This document shows positions 19,995 through 31,774 of a DNA stretch of 64,000 nt, one piece after another. Source of the DNA: Aquilaria yunnanensis. Taxonomy: Eukaryota > Streptophyta > Magnoliopsida > Malvales > Thymelaeaceae. The DNA lies in the NCBI GenBank assembly GCA_039654915.1, contig CM077597.1, positions 23,782,001-23,846,000 of the forward strand, in the 5' to 3' direction. Position 1 is the first letter of the stretch; every line of letters starts with the position of its first letter. The notes under the pieces are model-generated. The model had not been told where the DNA came from. It did no database searches and saw only the letters and a list, made by a program, of their open reading frames with translations. The position numbers were made by a program, and so were the translations under genes.

Positions 19995-20624
19995 ATGGAG
20001 AAAACCCCAACTCGTAAATCCCAAAGTATTTGTGTATTTTCTGGGGCTTTTCCTGGAAAAGATGAAGAGTATTTAAAGGCAGCCAACCATTTGGGTAGAG
20101 TATTGGCTGAGCGAAAAATACATTTAGTTTATGGAGGAGGTAGTGTCGGATTAATGGGAGGTGTAGCATCAGCAGCATCTTTAGGAGGAAGTCAAGTTTT
20201 GGGCATCATCCCTGGACCTTTGAAATTTGTTTCTGGGGGCACGATTGGAGAAGAATTAGTGGTTAAAAATTTGCAAGAGCGTGTGTTACAAATGCTTTTA
20301 AATGCTGATGCTTTTATCGCTCTACCAGGTGGTTTTGGCACATTGGGAGAAGTCTTTCAAATTGCTTCCATGGCCCAACTTAATTTGCATAAGAAACCCA
20401 TTTGGCTTTTAAATGTTAACAATTTCTTTACAGGTCTGATAGCTTTTATGGATTATGCTATGCAGAAGAATTTCATATCAAGAGTGGCACGGCGAATCAT
20501 AATATCCGCAACAACTGCTGAAGAATTGCTAGATAAAATACAAGCTTTTGTTCCTGAACCAGATACAGCAATGATTCAGATAGACTGGACACGACAGTCT
20601 TTCCCGACCAGTTCACTCCCATAA
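19995..20624 (+). CDS. LOG-like: LOG-family cytokinin riboside 5'-monophosphate phosphoribohydrolase carried by Ogre
   Basis: LOG enzymes cleave ribose 5'-phosphate from cytokinin nucleotides, giving active free-base cytokinin in one cytosolic step. This ORF has 209 residues, the usual LOG length. It keeps the N-terminal Rossmann start (SICVFSGAFPGK), YGGGSVGLMGGVA (46-58), Arg96 at the position of the catalytic arginine, the signature PGGFGTLGE (111-119, Glu119) and LLNVNNFF...FMDYA. It is unbroken while neighbouring ORFs carry stops. Plant LOG genes have several introns and this copy has none, so it looks like a processed capture. It departs from canonical LOGs around Arg96 (LQERVLQM instead of the usual HQRKAEM), so activity needs testing. 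It lies in sense orientation, downstream of its own TATA box and the 87-bp array. Confidence 0.92.
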   Translation: MEKTPTRKSQSICVFSGAFPGKDEEYLKAANHLGRVLAERKIHLVYGGGSVGLMGGVASAASLGGSQVLGIIPGPLKFVSGGTIGEELVVKNLQERVLQMLLNADAFIALPGGFGTLGEVFQIASMAQLNLHKKPIWLLNVNNFFTGLIAFMDYAMQKNFISRVARRIIISATTAEELLDKIQAFVPEPDTAMIQIDWTRQSFPTSSLP

Positions 20625-21185
20625 TGGTCCTCTACTCACCCTGTTGAAGTATTGTGGAAGAAAGAAGCGATCTGATCCGTTTTTCTTGTCCTTTAGTTTT
20701 ATTATCAGCATTTTCTTTCGCGTTTCAGTTTTTCTTTTCAAGGAATTTCTTTTTTTATAAGATAGTTTCGTCCATGCTGATATTAAAACCATAGGACAAT
20801 GCCTTTAGGTTGGAATGGCTGAGTAAAGAGTAATTTTTGTTACTCTTGAGACGCATCCTATTAGGTCTACTAGGCATAACATTTTGGGGTAGTTAAGCTT
20901 TAACCTTATTCGGATGACATATCTCACAAGGGAATCTATATTTACTGAAGAAAATATTAGATGAACCTTGAATATTGATTCCAAACATCCGTTCCCTTTA
21001 CATAATTTGTCAGTGTTATTGTCATCATCAAGATTCACTCGTTTTATCGAAGCCTAATTCTTTGCGCTCGCCTATTATGAAAATTCACACTTTCGAAGAA
21101 AATTATTCCAATTTCAATTGCTTTCATATAAATTTCGCTCGAGGTCCTAAGGAAAGCTCCTTAGCCTCAAAATCAATTTTCATCA
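20625..21185 (+). other. LOG 3' flank
   Basis: This is noncoding and AT-rich. I see no ORF of interest and no match to other parts of the window. It leads into the 51/62-bp repeat array. Confidence 0.4.
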
Positions 21186-22290
21186 TCGGGGTTTTAAGGA
21201 TGGAACCTTTGCCTAAAAAATAATCAATTTTCATCATCGGAGTTTTAAGGATGGAACCTTTGCCTCGAAAATAATCAATTTTCATCGACGGGATTTTAAG
21301 GATGGAACCTTTGTCTCGAAAACAATCAACGGTAGGACTGCTCCTATCGTCGGGATTTTAAGGATGGAACCTTTGTCTCGAAAACAATCAACGGTAGGAC
21401 TGCTCCTATCGTCGGGGTTTTAAGGATGGAACCTTTGCCTCGAAAACAATCAACTTTCATCGTCGGGATTTTAAGGATGGAACCTTTGTCCCGAAAACAA
21501 TCAACGGTAGGACTGCTCCTATCGTTGGGGTTTTAAGGATGGAACCTTTGCCTCGAAAACAATCAATTTTCATCATCGGGATTTTAAGGATGGAACCTTT
21601 GTCTCGAAAACAATCAACGGTAGGACTGCTCCTATCGTCGGGGTTTTAAGGATGGAACCTTTGCCTCGAAAATAATCAATTTTTATCATCGGGGTTTTAA
21701 GGATGGAACCTTTGCCTCGAAAATAATCAATTTTCATCGTCGGGATTTTAAGGATGGAACCTTTGTCTCGAAAACAATCAACGGTAGGACTGCTCCTATC
21801 GTCGGGATTTTAAGGATGGAACCTTTGTCTCGAAAACAATCAACGGTAGGACTGCTCCTATCGTCGGGGTTTTAAGGATGGAACCTTTGCCTCGAAAACA
21901 ATCAATTTTCATCGTCGGGATTTTAAGGATGGAACCTTTGTCTCGAAAACAATCAACGGTAGGACTGCTCCTATCGTCGGGGTTTTAAGGATGGAACCTT
22001 TGCCTCGAAAACAATCAATTTTCTTTCAACGATAGACTGCTCCTATCACCGGGGTTTTAAGGATGGAACCTTTGCCTCGAAATCAATCAATTTTCCTTCA
22101 ACGGTAGGACTGCTCCTATCGTCGAGGTTTTAAGGATGGAACCTTTGCCTCGAAATTAATCAATTTTCATTCAACGGTAAGACTGCTCCTATCGTCGGGG
22201 TTTTAAGGATGGAACCTTTGCCTCGAAAACAATCAATTTTCCTTCAACGGTAGGACTCCTCCTATCGCCGAGGTTCTAAGGAGGATTCCT
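21186..22290 (+). repeat. 51/62-bp tandem repeats in Ogre 3' region
   Basis: There are about 18 units built on the core ttttaaggatggaacctttg. Two unit lengths alternate: 51 bp (ending caattttcatc) and 62 bp (with the insert caacggtaggactgctcctatc). Measured starts include 21192, 21243, 21294, 21356 and 21418. Variable tandem repeats just before the PPT are documented for the Tat/Ogre lineage and can seed satellite DNA. Confidence 0.9.
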
Positions 22291-22388
22291 TAACCTTACA
22301 ATTTAGGTGGCGAGAAGGTTCTCAATGCCTAGCTAAGCCGGACGAAATTTGGTAACGACTTTGCATACATCATGTCCCATGAAGCATG

Positions 22389-22402
22389 CAAAGGGGGGCA
22401 GC
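22389..22402 (+). other. Ogre polypurine tract
   Basis: caaaggggggcagc lies immediately before the TG of the 3' LTR and is the plus-strand primer site. The older element has the corresponding taaaggagggcagc at 38945-38958. Confidence 0.85.
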
Positions 22403-25400
22403 TGTTGACACCCAATTTCGTCCGGCCATTAAAATAATTTAAAAAAAATTAATTAAAAAAATGTATTATTATTATTATTGTTATTATTATTACTAAAATT
22501 TTTTTCATTAGTTTAAAATACATTTTTTTGTTTTGTTTTGGGAAGATTTGATATATGTGTGTATATGTGTATGTTTGAAAGAAAAAAAGAAAACTCCATA
22601 AAAATGACAAAATTAAAAAGTTTGAGATAAAAATGACAAAATTGAGAAGTTTCGGGCAAAATTGACAAATTCTGAAAGTTCCAGGAGCTTTGGGCAATTT
22701 TTCGCGTCAATTTTGGGCCTAAACGGACGTTTCTGGCCCAAATTAACAGAAAACGACAAAATTGTCAAAATCAGAAGCTTCTGAAGCTTATCCAGAGCCT
22801 GAGAAATGTAAAGGACTGAAATTGTCATTTTACCAATTTAAAAGATAAGTTTGAAATTTTTTATTAATTTATCCATCAACAGTTCAGCCAAACTTCCTCT
22901 ATAAATAGGCCTCCAAATTTAGTGCTGAACACAGAAAAAAATAGACAGAAAGCTTAGAGCTCCGTTTTAGAAAAAAAAACAATTACAGCCTTAGTCCCTG
23001 GTCCTCTTTCCTTTTATTAGAAAGTCCCAAAAGTTTCTGTTCTGACGTATAGACCATCTTCTTCCTCCGTTTTCTTTCTCTTTCTTCCTTCTCCTTCGCT
23101 GCCCGTCGCTCCACGCCGTCCCGCCGCCGCCCGTCGCTCCCCCACGCTGCCGTCGCGCCGTCCCCACGCCGTTACGCCGTCGACCGTCACTCTTCCCCGC
23201 CGTCGTGCCTCTCCCGCCGTCATCTTTTTTTCCTTTCTCCTTCCTCCACCGCCGTCGCTCCTGCCGTCCTGCGCCGCCGCGCCCTGCCGTCCCGTGCCGC
23301 CGTCGCCGCCGTCCCCCCCTGCCCCTGGTCGCGCTACCGCCCCGTCCCCCCCCCCCCCCCCCCCCCCGACGCGTCGTGCTCTGTTTCTTTCCTGAGAATT
23401 CAAATTTTAATTTTAAAAGGGTAAACCCTTGTTTCACCCATCATCTTTTTCAATTTCTTTCACTTTAGTCACTGACTTTTTATTTTGTTCTTGCAGAATT
23501 GATTCCTAACCCTTTTAATTTTTACTTGTTTATTTATTTGTTTATTATTGTTATTATTACTAACCCTTCTTTTTATTGTTATTATTATAACTAACTTACT
23601 AACCTTATTATTATTATGACTAACCTTATTATTATTTATTATTATAACTAACTTACTAACCTTATTATTATTATGACTAACCTTATTATTATTATTATTA
23701 TGACTAACCTACTAACCTTATTATTGTTACCTCAACTAACTTACTAACTTTTATTTTTATTGTTATTAACATCTAACTTTACTAACTTTGCTAACTTTTA
23801 TTATTGTTGTTAATAATTAATTTAATTAACTTGGCTAACTTTTTATTATTGTTGTTAATTAATTAATTTAATTAACTTGACTAACTTTTTATTATTTTTG
23901 TTAATTAATTAATTTAATTAACTTGGCTAACTTTTTATTATTGTTGTTAATTAATTAATTTAATTAAACTTGGCTAACTTTTAATTTAATTAAAATTGAC
24001 TAACTTTTATTATTGTTGTTAATTAATTAATTTAATTAAACTTGGCTAACTTTTTATTGTTGTTAATTAATTAATTTAATTAAACTTGGCTAACTTTTAT
24101 TATTGTTGTTAATTAATTAATTTAATTAAACTTGGCTAACTTTTTATTGTTGTTAATTAATTAATTTAATTAAACTTGGCTAACTTTTATTATTGTTGTT
24201 AATTAATTTAATTAACTTAACTAACCTTTATTATTATTTATTTTTAAAGTGGATGGCCAAAAAACCCCACTTTATTATTATTAATTTTTCCTTTATTTGA
24301 TTTATTTCATTTAATTCACCCTTACCCATAAATAAATAAATAAGACCTAAAAGAAGATTCTTTTATAATTAATTATTAAAGCTAATAAAAATCATTTAAA
24401 AAAAACTAATTATTTTTATTTTGGAATACATGTTTTTATTATTTCTTTAAAGATAACAAAGTTAACTTTTTATTCCTTTTTCTTAAAATTAATAAACAAG
24501 CATGATTAAATAGTACTAAAAATATACAAATCAACTTCTTTTTTTTAAAACATTTTTTAAAATAATGATATTTAAAATTTAAAATTCAAGAAAAATCCAA
24601 TAAAATTATAATTAAAATAATTATAATTAATTAAATAATTAAAATTTAACAAAAATTAAAACTCCATGACCAAATTATCCGCCAGGATCCATGGCTTGGA
24701 AATATTTTTTAATAAAGTATATAAATAAATTTTTCTTTATTAAAAATAAACACTTTGGACTAATATATTAATTATTTAATAAAATATAATTTTTTAGTTT
24801 TCTTTATTAATTTAAAGAATAAAAAGAGTAAAAATTTTGAGTTAATATTTTATTCAGTAATATTTTTACTTATTTCTTTCAAAATAATGAAAAGATATAA
24901 CTTTTTGTTTCCTTTATAAAAATCATAGTCAAAAATAATAAAAAATAAATAATAAAAAAAGTGAATTGAATTTCTCTTAAATATTTTAGACTTATTAATT
25001 AGATATATTTTCAGAGATATAAATTAAAATTATTAAAAAAAATCTTTCATAAAAAAAAAGAATATAAAAATAACAAATAAATATCAAGATTTTTATATAC
25101 ATGTAAATTTTTAAATAATCACTTTTGGTTAAATTTCTATAAAAAACAAAACAAATAAATATCAAAACTTTTATATACATAAAATTTTAGTTTCTTTTCT
25201 TAAATAATCACTTTTGATTAATTCTTTTTATTAAAAAAAATTAAAAAATAAAATATTAAGATTTTTCTTTTATTTTAAAATATACATATAAATTTGTGGT
25301 TTTTTTAAATATACATAAAATTTAATTAAAATAATTACTTTTTAGTTAATCTTTTACTCAAAACAAATTAAATAAATATTAAGACTTTTTCTTTTTGTTT

Positions 25401-26676
25401 AAAATATACATATAAATTTTTTGGTTTTCTTAATTAAATAATTATTTCTGGTTAATCCTTTTTTTTAAAAAACAAAAACAAACAAAATATTAAAACTTTT
25501 TTATATATATATAAAATTTTTTTTTCTTTTATTAAATAAATAAAATTTTGATTAAATAATTACTTTTTGTTCACTTTTTATCAGATAACATACTAAGACT
25601 TTTCTTTTATTTTTGAAATATATGTATAATTTTTTGGTTTATTTGTTAAATAAAATCTTGGTTAAATAATTACTTTTTGGTTATCAAACCAACAGAATAA
25701 ATGTCAACTCTTCAAATTTTCTTTCAAAAAATTCTTGATATTAAATATTTTATTAAATAAAATTATTTTTCTTTTATAAATTGAATAATTATTTAAATAA
25801 TAAATAACTTTCACTAAAAAAAAACTAAAAGAAAGATAAGAAAAAGATAAGAAAGATAAGAAAAAGATAAAAAAAGAAAAGAAAGAAAGTAAAGAAAGAA
25901 AAGAAAAAGAAAAGATAAAAAAAGAAAAGAAAGAAAGAAAAGAAAAAGAAAAGAAAAGAAAAGAAAGAAAAGAAAGGAAAAATAAAACTAAAAGAAAGAT
26001 AAAATCAATAAGAAAGAAAAGAAAGAAAGAAAAGAAAGAAAAGAAAAGAAAATATAAAGAAAAAAAAATAAAATTTTTAGATTATTAATAAATCTAAAAT
26101 TTTCATAAACAAAAGACTTACAAATTAGTAATAATAAATTCCATAAAAATAATAATTATATAACTAACAATTAATTAAAGTAATTTCCATATCTGGATGA
26201 TCCGGCAGGATCTACGGTTTGGAAAATATTAACTTTTTTAACTAAATAAATTAAATAAATATAAAGATAAAATCCATATTCATAATATGGATAAAATTGT
26301 TTAAAATTTCACCAAATTCCGTGTCCAAATGACTCGGCAGAGTCCATGGTTCGGAATCAAATCTTCCGTGTCCAAATGACTCGGCAGAGTCCATGGTTCG
26401 GAAGTATAAAATTCTATACAAATTAATTACCAAAAATCCACATCCGATTAATTTAGTTAAAAATTCTAGATTGAAAATTAACTGAAATTTATTTAAAAGC
26501 AAAGCGAAACAAAATTAAAATCAACTAAGGTACCAATTTTTGGGCGTTTTAACAAAGTTGTTTTAATGTAACCGTACTCCCGAACCCCCGAACTCTCGCA
26601 GACCATATTTTAGGTAACCAATCGACCTAAACATAAACAGATTGGTGGCGACTCCCGAAAACCCAACGTTGCCACA
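22403..26676 (+). repeat. Ogre 3' LTR
   Basis: This 4274-bp copy of the 5' LTR has the same internal order: TATA box 22898-22910, GC-rich block with a 22-C run at 23346-23367, TTAATTAA repeats, purine tract near 25815-26050, conserved boxes near 24661, 26187, 26320 and 26365. It differs from the 5' LTR by scattered substitutions and small indels, and ends in GCCACA at 26676. Confidence 0.95.
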
Positions 26677-26681
26677 CTTTC
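26677..26681. repeat. Ogre target site duplication, right copy (CTTTC)
   Basis: This is the exact match to 2113-2117 flanking the element. Confidence 0.9.
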
Positions 26682-28230
26682 AGATCCTTAGATTTATTTG
26701 TTGTTTGAGAGCTTCTAGTCTTCCTTCATTTCATGTGTTTTTTTTTCCAATAGTTTCAACATGTCCTATAATCTCTATACCATATTTAGATTTTATTTGC
26801 TTCATTTTGTGTTATTCAACAATAACCATATTTAGATTTTATTTATTACTTCTCAATGAAAGGGTCATCAACAGAAAGTTACAAGAAATAGAGTTCTCCT
26901 TAACAAATATATATGCACCAACAACATAAAGGTTGGATTCTGATGACCTCACTGTTGACATTCTCTTTCTCTTGCTTCTTTGCCTATGCGAGTAATATTC
27001 ATGTGAGATTCTGCCAACTTACCTCAAAGACTGATTGAAGTGATGGTGGGATATTCTGAGAATGCCTTGCACCAATAAGAATATTAGTCCTGGAGGAGGA
27101 CCTCTAAGGTAGATGATTACTTTTCTTGCACGAAAAGAAAACATATTGCGGGATGGATACAGGATACCGACATTGGTCTACACTAAGTAGCACGGAATTT
27201 CTTAGAGACAAGCTACAAAGTGAAGATCACAAAATTTCATATGGTAAATGCTGTCTTGAGATTATGCATCTTCCATCTTGAAAGATGGTTCGGCACAAAG
27301 CTTCCTGGAGTTCAGATTCTGTCACAAAATACTGCCAAGTACTGCCAAACTGAGAAGTAGACCTAAAGATTTGCAGGCTTCCAGAATTTCATATGAAGGA
27401 TCTACAGTACTATGTCTGTGTAGAAGCTGATGTAAATTAAATAAGTTGTACAGAATCCAACATGTATGAGTATATGACATGTGTGTAGAACTATTGACTT
27501 CTCGCTACTGATGTGTTAACTTTGAGAAAATAGGTATTTTTTATGCTTGGCCATTGCAGACTTGTTCCATGGGCTATTCATAAATTAGTTTGAATCATTT
27601 ACTCAGTTTCTGTGTTAGTTTTCATGGGACTTTGGCAAGTATTTGTATTTTAGCTGTCCTAAGTGATGTTTCACGGCAAAAGGACTGTCCAAATTTAAAG
27701 CTTGTCGAAAGTTGTCGGCTGCATAAAAATATTGAAAGGTGGGAAATTTGACAGAATTTCCTAATGGTCTATACCATTACTGAGATTGTTCCCAAGATCT
27801 GTCTACTGGCATTTCTTTCACTTTAGTTGCTATTTATATGTTTTCCCTGTTCTTGTCCCCACACTGTAATATGGGGGAGCTGCTGTCTAAACCAATTCGT
27901 CAAATCGCCAGTTAAATATCCCTAACCCATTTAAGCGGAGGAAGAATTTACAGTGATTCACCAATGTCAAACAAACCTCAATTCTCAAAATTCTGGTCTT
28001 TTGATAGACAAAATATGTGAATTGGGAGAGCTATTAAAACAGGTATTTTGTTTCTCACAAGTGCACCAACAATTATCTAAACCAATAAAATTTGCATTAG
28101 TGATTCTTGGGTGTACAAAAGGTGGGGAGTTAAAATGTATATTGACATAAACTGGCTACTCAATCCTTATTAGTTCAATAAGGATTACAAAACTCTTTTA
28201 GCCTGATGGGGTCAGAGGAGAAGGAATATA
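26682..28230. repeat. Segmental duplication arm A (no gene)
   Basis: In direct orientation it aligns by eye with 41248-42290, with indels (for example extra bases at 41721-41760 in the other copy). The short ORF at 27953-28150 is shared with 42084-42281, but nearly all differences are amino-acid changing, so it does not look like a constrained gene. Nothing else is recognised. Confidence 0.65.
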
Positions 28231-28237
28231 AATCTAG

Positions 28238-29756
28238 TCAAGAATTAATCTCTAATGTATTGGGGTCACAAAGTAAGTCATCAAGCTCAACCCAACTGTC
28301 CGGGTCAAACGTGCCGGTTTCTCCCAAACAAAGTTCTGCCCAGTAGTCATCAGTTGTGAGAGTGTCCTGTCCAGGGAGTTCACATCCCTGCAAAAGCATT
28401 TGATCATGGTGCTCAGTCTTGCTTGCAGGACAAGGAACTAGAAACCCTAACGGGTTATCTGCATCAACGACAGTAGACTGCACTTGCGCTTCAAAATCAA
28501 CAGAGGGAGGTAGAACTGGCATTTGAGTTTGGACATTTACAGCAGCTGGTTCCTGGACATTGAGTTCACTTCCCTGCAAAAGCATTTGATAATGGTGCTC
28601 ACTCTTGCTTGCAGGACAGGGAACTAGAAACCCTAACTGGTTATCTGCACCAACATCAGTAGACTGCACTTGCGCTTCAACATCAACAGAGCAAGGTTCT
28701 TCGGAAACAACAGCAGACAGTACTTCTTGAGGCTCCAGAGGGATGACGATTTTCTTACTAGCCTTGAGGCTTTTCTTGCTCAGCAAGGCTTCTCTGATTT
28801 CAGGCACTTCAACATCAACAGAGCAAGGTTCTTCGGAAACAACAGCAGACAGTACTTCTTGAGGCTCCAGAGGGATGGCGATTTTCTTACTAGCCTTGAG
28901 GCTTTTCTTGCTCAGCAAGGCTTCTCTGATTTCAGGCACTTCAACATCAACAGAGCAAGGTTCTTCGGAAACAACAGCAGACAGTACTTCTTGAGGCTCC
29001 AGAGGGATGGCGATTTTCTTACTAGCCTTGAGGCTTTTCTTGCTCGGCAAGGCTTCTCTGATTTCAGGCACTTCAGCGGCCTTTCTTTTCTTACTTGATG
29101 TCGAAGCAATCCTTCTGTTGCAGCGCAGCACACACAATACCAAATTGTTCGGCTGAATTCCACAATCAATCCAAGAAAAATCGATTAGCACTTAGGAACC
29201 CTAATCGCACAATTAATTCCCGCAGATTAGGAAAATCACCCAGAAAAAGACAAGATGAAAAAGAATAAATTCAACCCACCTGCGAATTTGGGAGCAAGAA
29301 GGGATCGAGGGTGTACTCCAACATGATCCAGCGACCCTCTTGCTCCGGCGGCCCGCCCTCGTACCGGAACCTCTTCTTCAGACCCAACGCCGTTTGACAG
29401 TCCCGAGGATCTTTCACTGCCGCACCCGCATCCTCAGCGTTCCAGCAACCCGACCCAACCCGCCGGTCAATTCTCGAACCTCTCACCGATTTCTTCTTCA
29501 ATTTGGTGAAGAAATAGAGATCTGGAAGTTCCTCATTCCCTTTCTTTTCTATCCCAGGCCACGAAAGCTCTTCATTCCATATCAACCATGGCTCTGTCTC
29601 GCCATACAAGTCGCGGTCCTTGACGAAGAAGTACGGATCGAAATACGATGAACCTTCCGCCACTCTTCTGCGGAGATAGTGGCCGAGTAGTTCGCTATCC
29701 GTGGGACGGAACCGGAGCCCCACTGGAAAAAACGCCGCCGTGGAGGACTCCATCAA
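28238..29756 (-). CDS. NAC domain transcription factor with C-terminal tandem repeats (2 exons)
   Basis: NAC proteins are plant-specific nuclear transcription factors. Exon 1 is 29756-29280 (159 residues) and holds the NAC domain: FPVGLRFRPTDSELLGHYL, then WLIWNEE, DLYFFTKLKKKS, GSGCWNAEDAG and GRWIMLEYTLD. Donor GT is at 29279-29278. Exon 2 is 29152-28238, after an AG acceptor (attcag), continuing in frame as PNNLVLCVLRCNRRIA, the end of the NAC domain. The intron is 127 bp and the protein about 463 residues. A basic stretch (SSKKRKA) could be a nuclear signal. The C-terminal half has three 44-residue repeats, then a second pair of about 50-residue repeats (AQVQST...LVPCPASK). The motifs fit a divergent NAC subgroup. 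The gene looks intact and a scrap of a second copy lies at 46069-46207. Confidence 0.88.
28673..29068 (-). repeat. Three 132-bp in-frame coding repeats in the NAC gene
   Basis: The unit tcaacatcaacagagcaagg begins at about 28677, 28809 and 28941, a 132-bp (44-codon) period. The three copies are almost identical: I see single differences such as atgacg/atggcg and ctcagc/ctcggc. The encoded unit starts VPEIREAL and ends CSVDVE. The strong identity points to recent expansion or ongoing homogenisation. Confidence 0.9.
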
Positions 29757-29861
29757 CGGTAAGAAACCTGCTCGAAAATCTTGAATTTCGGAAATCGGAA
29801 GTTACCTAGGTTTTCGGGGAGCTACTAAAAACTAGTAGCGCGCTTCAGAGGGCGGCGTCTG

Positions 29862-29871
29862 TTTATATAGG
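29862..29871 (-). promoter_or_regulatory. NAC gene TATA box
   Basis: On the minus strand it reads cctatataaac, about 105 bp upstream of the NAC ATG, giving room for a leader of about 75 nt. Confidence 0.55.
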
Positions 29872-29879
29872 CCTCTGAA

Positions 29880-31774
29880 AACTAGGGAAGTCATTCAAGG
29901 TTTTGTAAATTTCCAATAACGTCCTTAGTTTTTGATTTGGTAGAATTAAACCACTTCTTTACTAAAAGTCGTTTTCCAAAATGAGTTGTATAATGGATTT
30001 TCTTTTCATTGTCAAATATTTCAGTTTAAAATTGGAAAAATGGACACAAATCTGTTTTTTCAAGTATTCATGCAGGCATGAAATTTTAATGGAGTGATTG
30101 GGAACTTAATTTAAATAAACTGGCAATTGAAAATGTGGAATCAAAACTTTTGCTGCCCAAGAATAGTTAAAAACACTATTCCTTAAAACAAGAAGCCAAG
30201 CCCTGACCAGTTTGAACTTTGAAAGATACCATGTCATTTTGAAAATTCAAGCTTCCATGTATTCATAATTTTTTTAAAGAAAAAAGGAAAGAAGTTAAAA
30301 TGTGTAATATGTAATTTTTTTTGTCACCATTGCACCAACATAGCAGAAAACGTCAAGCAATCGGTAATATTAGCTTGTGTTGTGTGGGAAAATTTCTGAC
30401 TTTCAAAGATGTGCATTTGATAGTATTTGGAATTAAGGGAATAGTTTGTTAAGTGGAATTGTTTGTAAAATTAAAATCATAACAATTGTATTATAATTCA
30501 ATTTAAATTATTTATCACTTTCATTAATTATTCAAAAAAAAATCTCCATTATTCATAACTTCACACGAATTCTTAGGATTTATCCCAGGTACAGTAAAAA
30601 GCCAGAAAGTAATAAAGTTTTAAAACTTACAATATATCTCATGAACTTTAAAATATTTATTTTTTTTCCCTAAACTTCCAAAAATTACAAAACAATTGCT
30701 AAAAAAATTACAAATTTAATCCCTAAACTTTAAAAAAATTTAAAAAATAAAATAGTATGTAAGAATTACAAAGAGACTTTTGTGAAATCTACAAATATAC
30801 CCCAAAACTTTAAAAGTTTCCATTTTAGTTACTGTACTTAAAGTTTAACGAAATGCGTAAAATACCTCAAACAAACATAAAATTGTTAAAATCTTCATTC
30901 TTTGTGAGATAAGAACCAAACATAGGAAAAACACCATGGGTAATTCTTGCTGCTTAATAAAAAACTCTCGTCCTTCCATATAGTAATAAGAAGATATATA
31001 AATATTGATACATGTGCTACAGAAATTCATCTTCAAAGAGCCAGTTTAATTATAAGCATGCCAAAACATGCCCCAAAGATTGGCAAAACAATCCAATTGA
31101 CACTGGCTAAAGTATCGGGATAGCAAATATGTGCAATCTAAAGCTGCCTTTGCATTTGGAAGCAAATTTTGAGTCATTGGTAATTTCCAATGGCCAGTTT
31201 GAACTGTGAAAGATACCATGTCTTTTTGAAAATTCAAGTCTCCACTTAAATTTTTTTAAAGAAAAAAGGAAATAAGTTAAAATGTTTAATAAGTAATTTC
31301 TTTTTGTCACGTACCATTGCACCAACATAGCAGAAAACGTCAAGCAATCGGTACTAATAGCTTGTGCTGTGTGGGAAAATTTCTCTGACTTTCAAAGGTG
31401 GTATCAGTATCATTGTACTATCATGTGGATTTGATAGCACTTGGAATTAAGAGAATATTTGGTTAAGTGGGATTGTTTGCAAAATTAAAATCATAACAAT
31501 TCTATTTTGGTTTAACTTAAATTATTTGTCATTTTCATGCTTAAAAAAATCTCCATTATTCACAACTTTGAAGGAATTCTTAGGATTTTTTCCATGAAGA
31601 GTAAAAATCCACAAAGCAATAAAGTTTGAAAACTTAAACTATACATCATGAACTTTAAAATATTTATATATTTGTCCCTAAACTTCGAAAATTTACTGAA
31701 CAAATGCTAGAAAATTACATCTTTAGTCCCTAAGCTTTTAAAAAATTTCAAAAATAATATGTAAAAATTACAAA
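29880..31774. repeat. Intergenic DNA with an internal duplication (arm B)
   Basis: No gene is visible. About 30200-30760 and 31190-31770 are diverged direct copies of each other (shared words include gtttgaactttgaaagatac, cagaaaacgtcaagcaatcg and catgaactttaaaatattta). About 30990-31165 also matches 45810-45990 in the rearranged second copy. Bases 29880-30200 hold nothing recognised. Confidence 0.55.

Larger units (their letters stand above)
2118..26676 (+). mobile_element. Complete Tat/Ogre-type Ty3/gypsy retrotransposon with cargo genes
   Basis: The element is 24,559 bp and ends in TG...CA with a 5-bp target duplication. In order it has: 5' LTR, PBS, ORF1, gag-pro, an intron, pol (RT, RNaseH, second archaeal-type RNaseH, integrase), an accessory region with three nucleic-acid-binding-like ORFs and a LOG gene, 51/62-bp tandem repeats, PPT and 3' LTR. 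Great size, 4-5-kb LTRs, ORF1 before gag and a pro/pol intron are the defining features of the Ogre group in the Tat lineage. By eye the LTRs differ at about 11 positions in their first 520 bp, so insertion is fairly recent. In-frame stops in ORF1 and at the gag/pro junction suggest it is no longer autonomous. Confidence 0.93.

Noticed and set aside
19995..20624. Bacterial origin of the LOG gene
   Set aside because: Sequence pattern and length look plant-like, and lack of introns is equally explained by capture of a spliced RNA. No evidence for transfer from bacteria.
21186..22290. CRISPR-like array
   Set aside because: Units repeat over their whole length with no unique spacers. Retrotransposon 3' tandem repeat in a plant genome.
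15850..22402. Envelope-like gene after integrase
   Set aside because: None of the ORFs has a signal peptide with a transmembrane anchor. The region holds soluble-type proteins only.
27953..28150. Small ORF conserved with 42084-42281
   Set aside because: Almost all differences between the two copies change the amino acid, as expected for neutral DNA. No domain.
28670..29098. Plus-strand 142-residue repetitive ORF
   Set aside because: Antisense shadow of the 132-bp repeats of the NAC gene.
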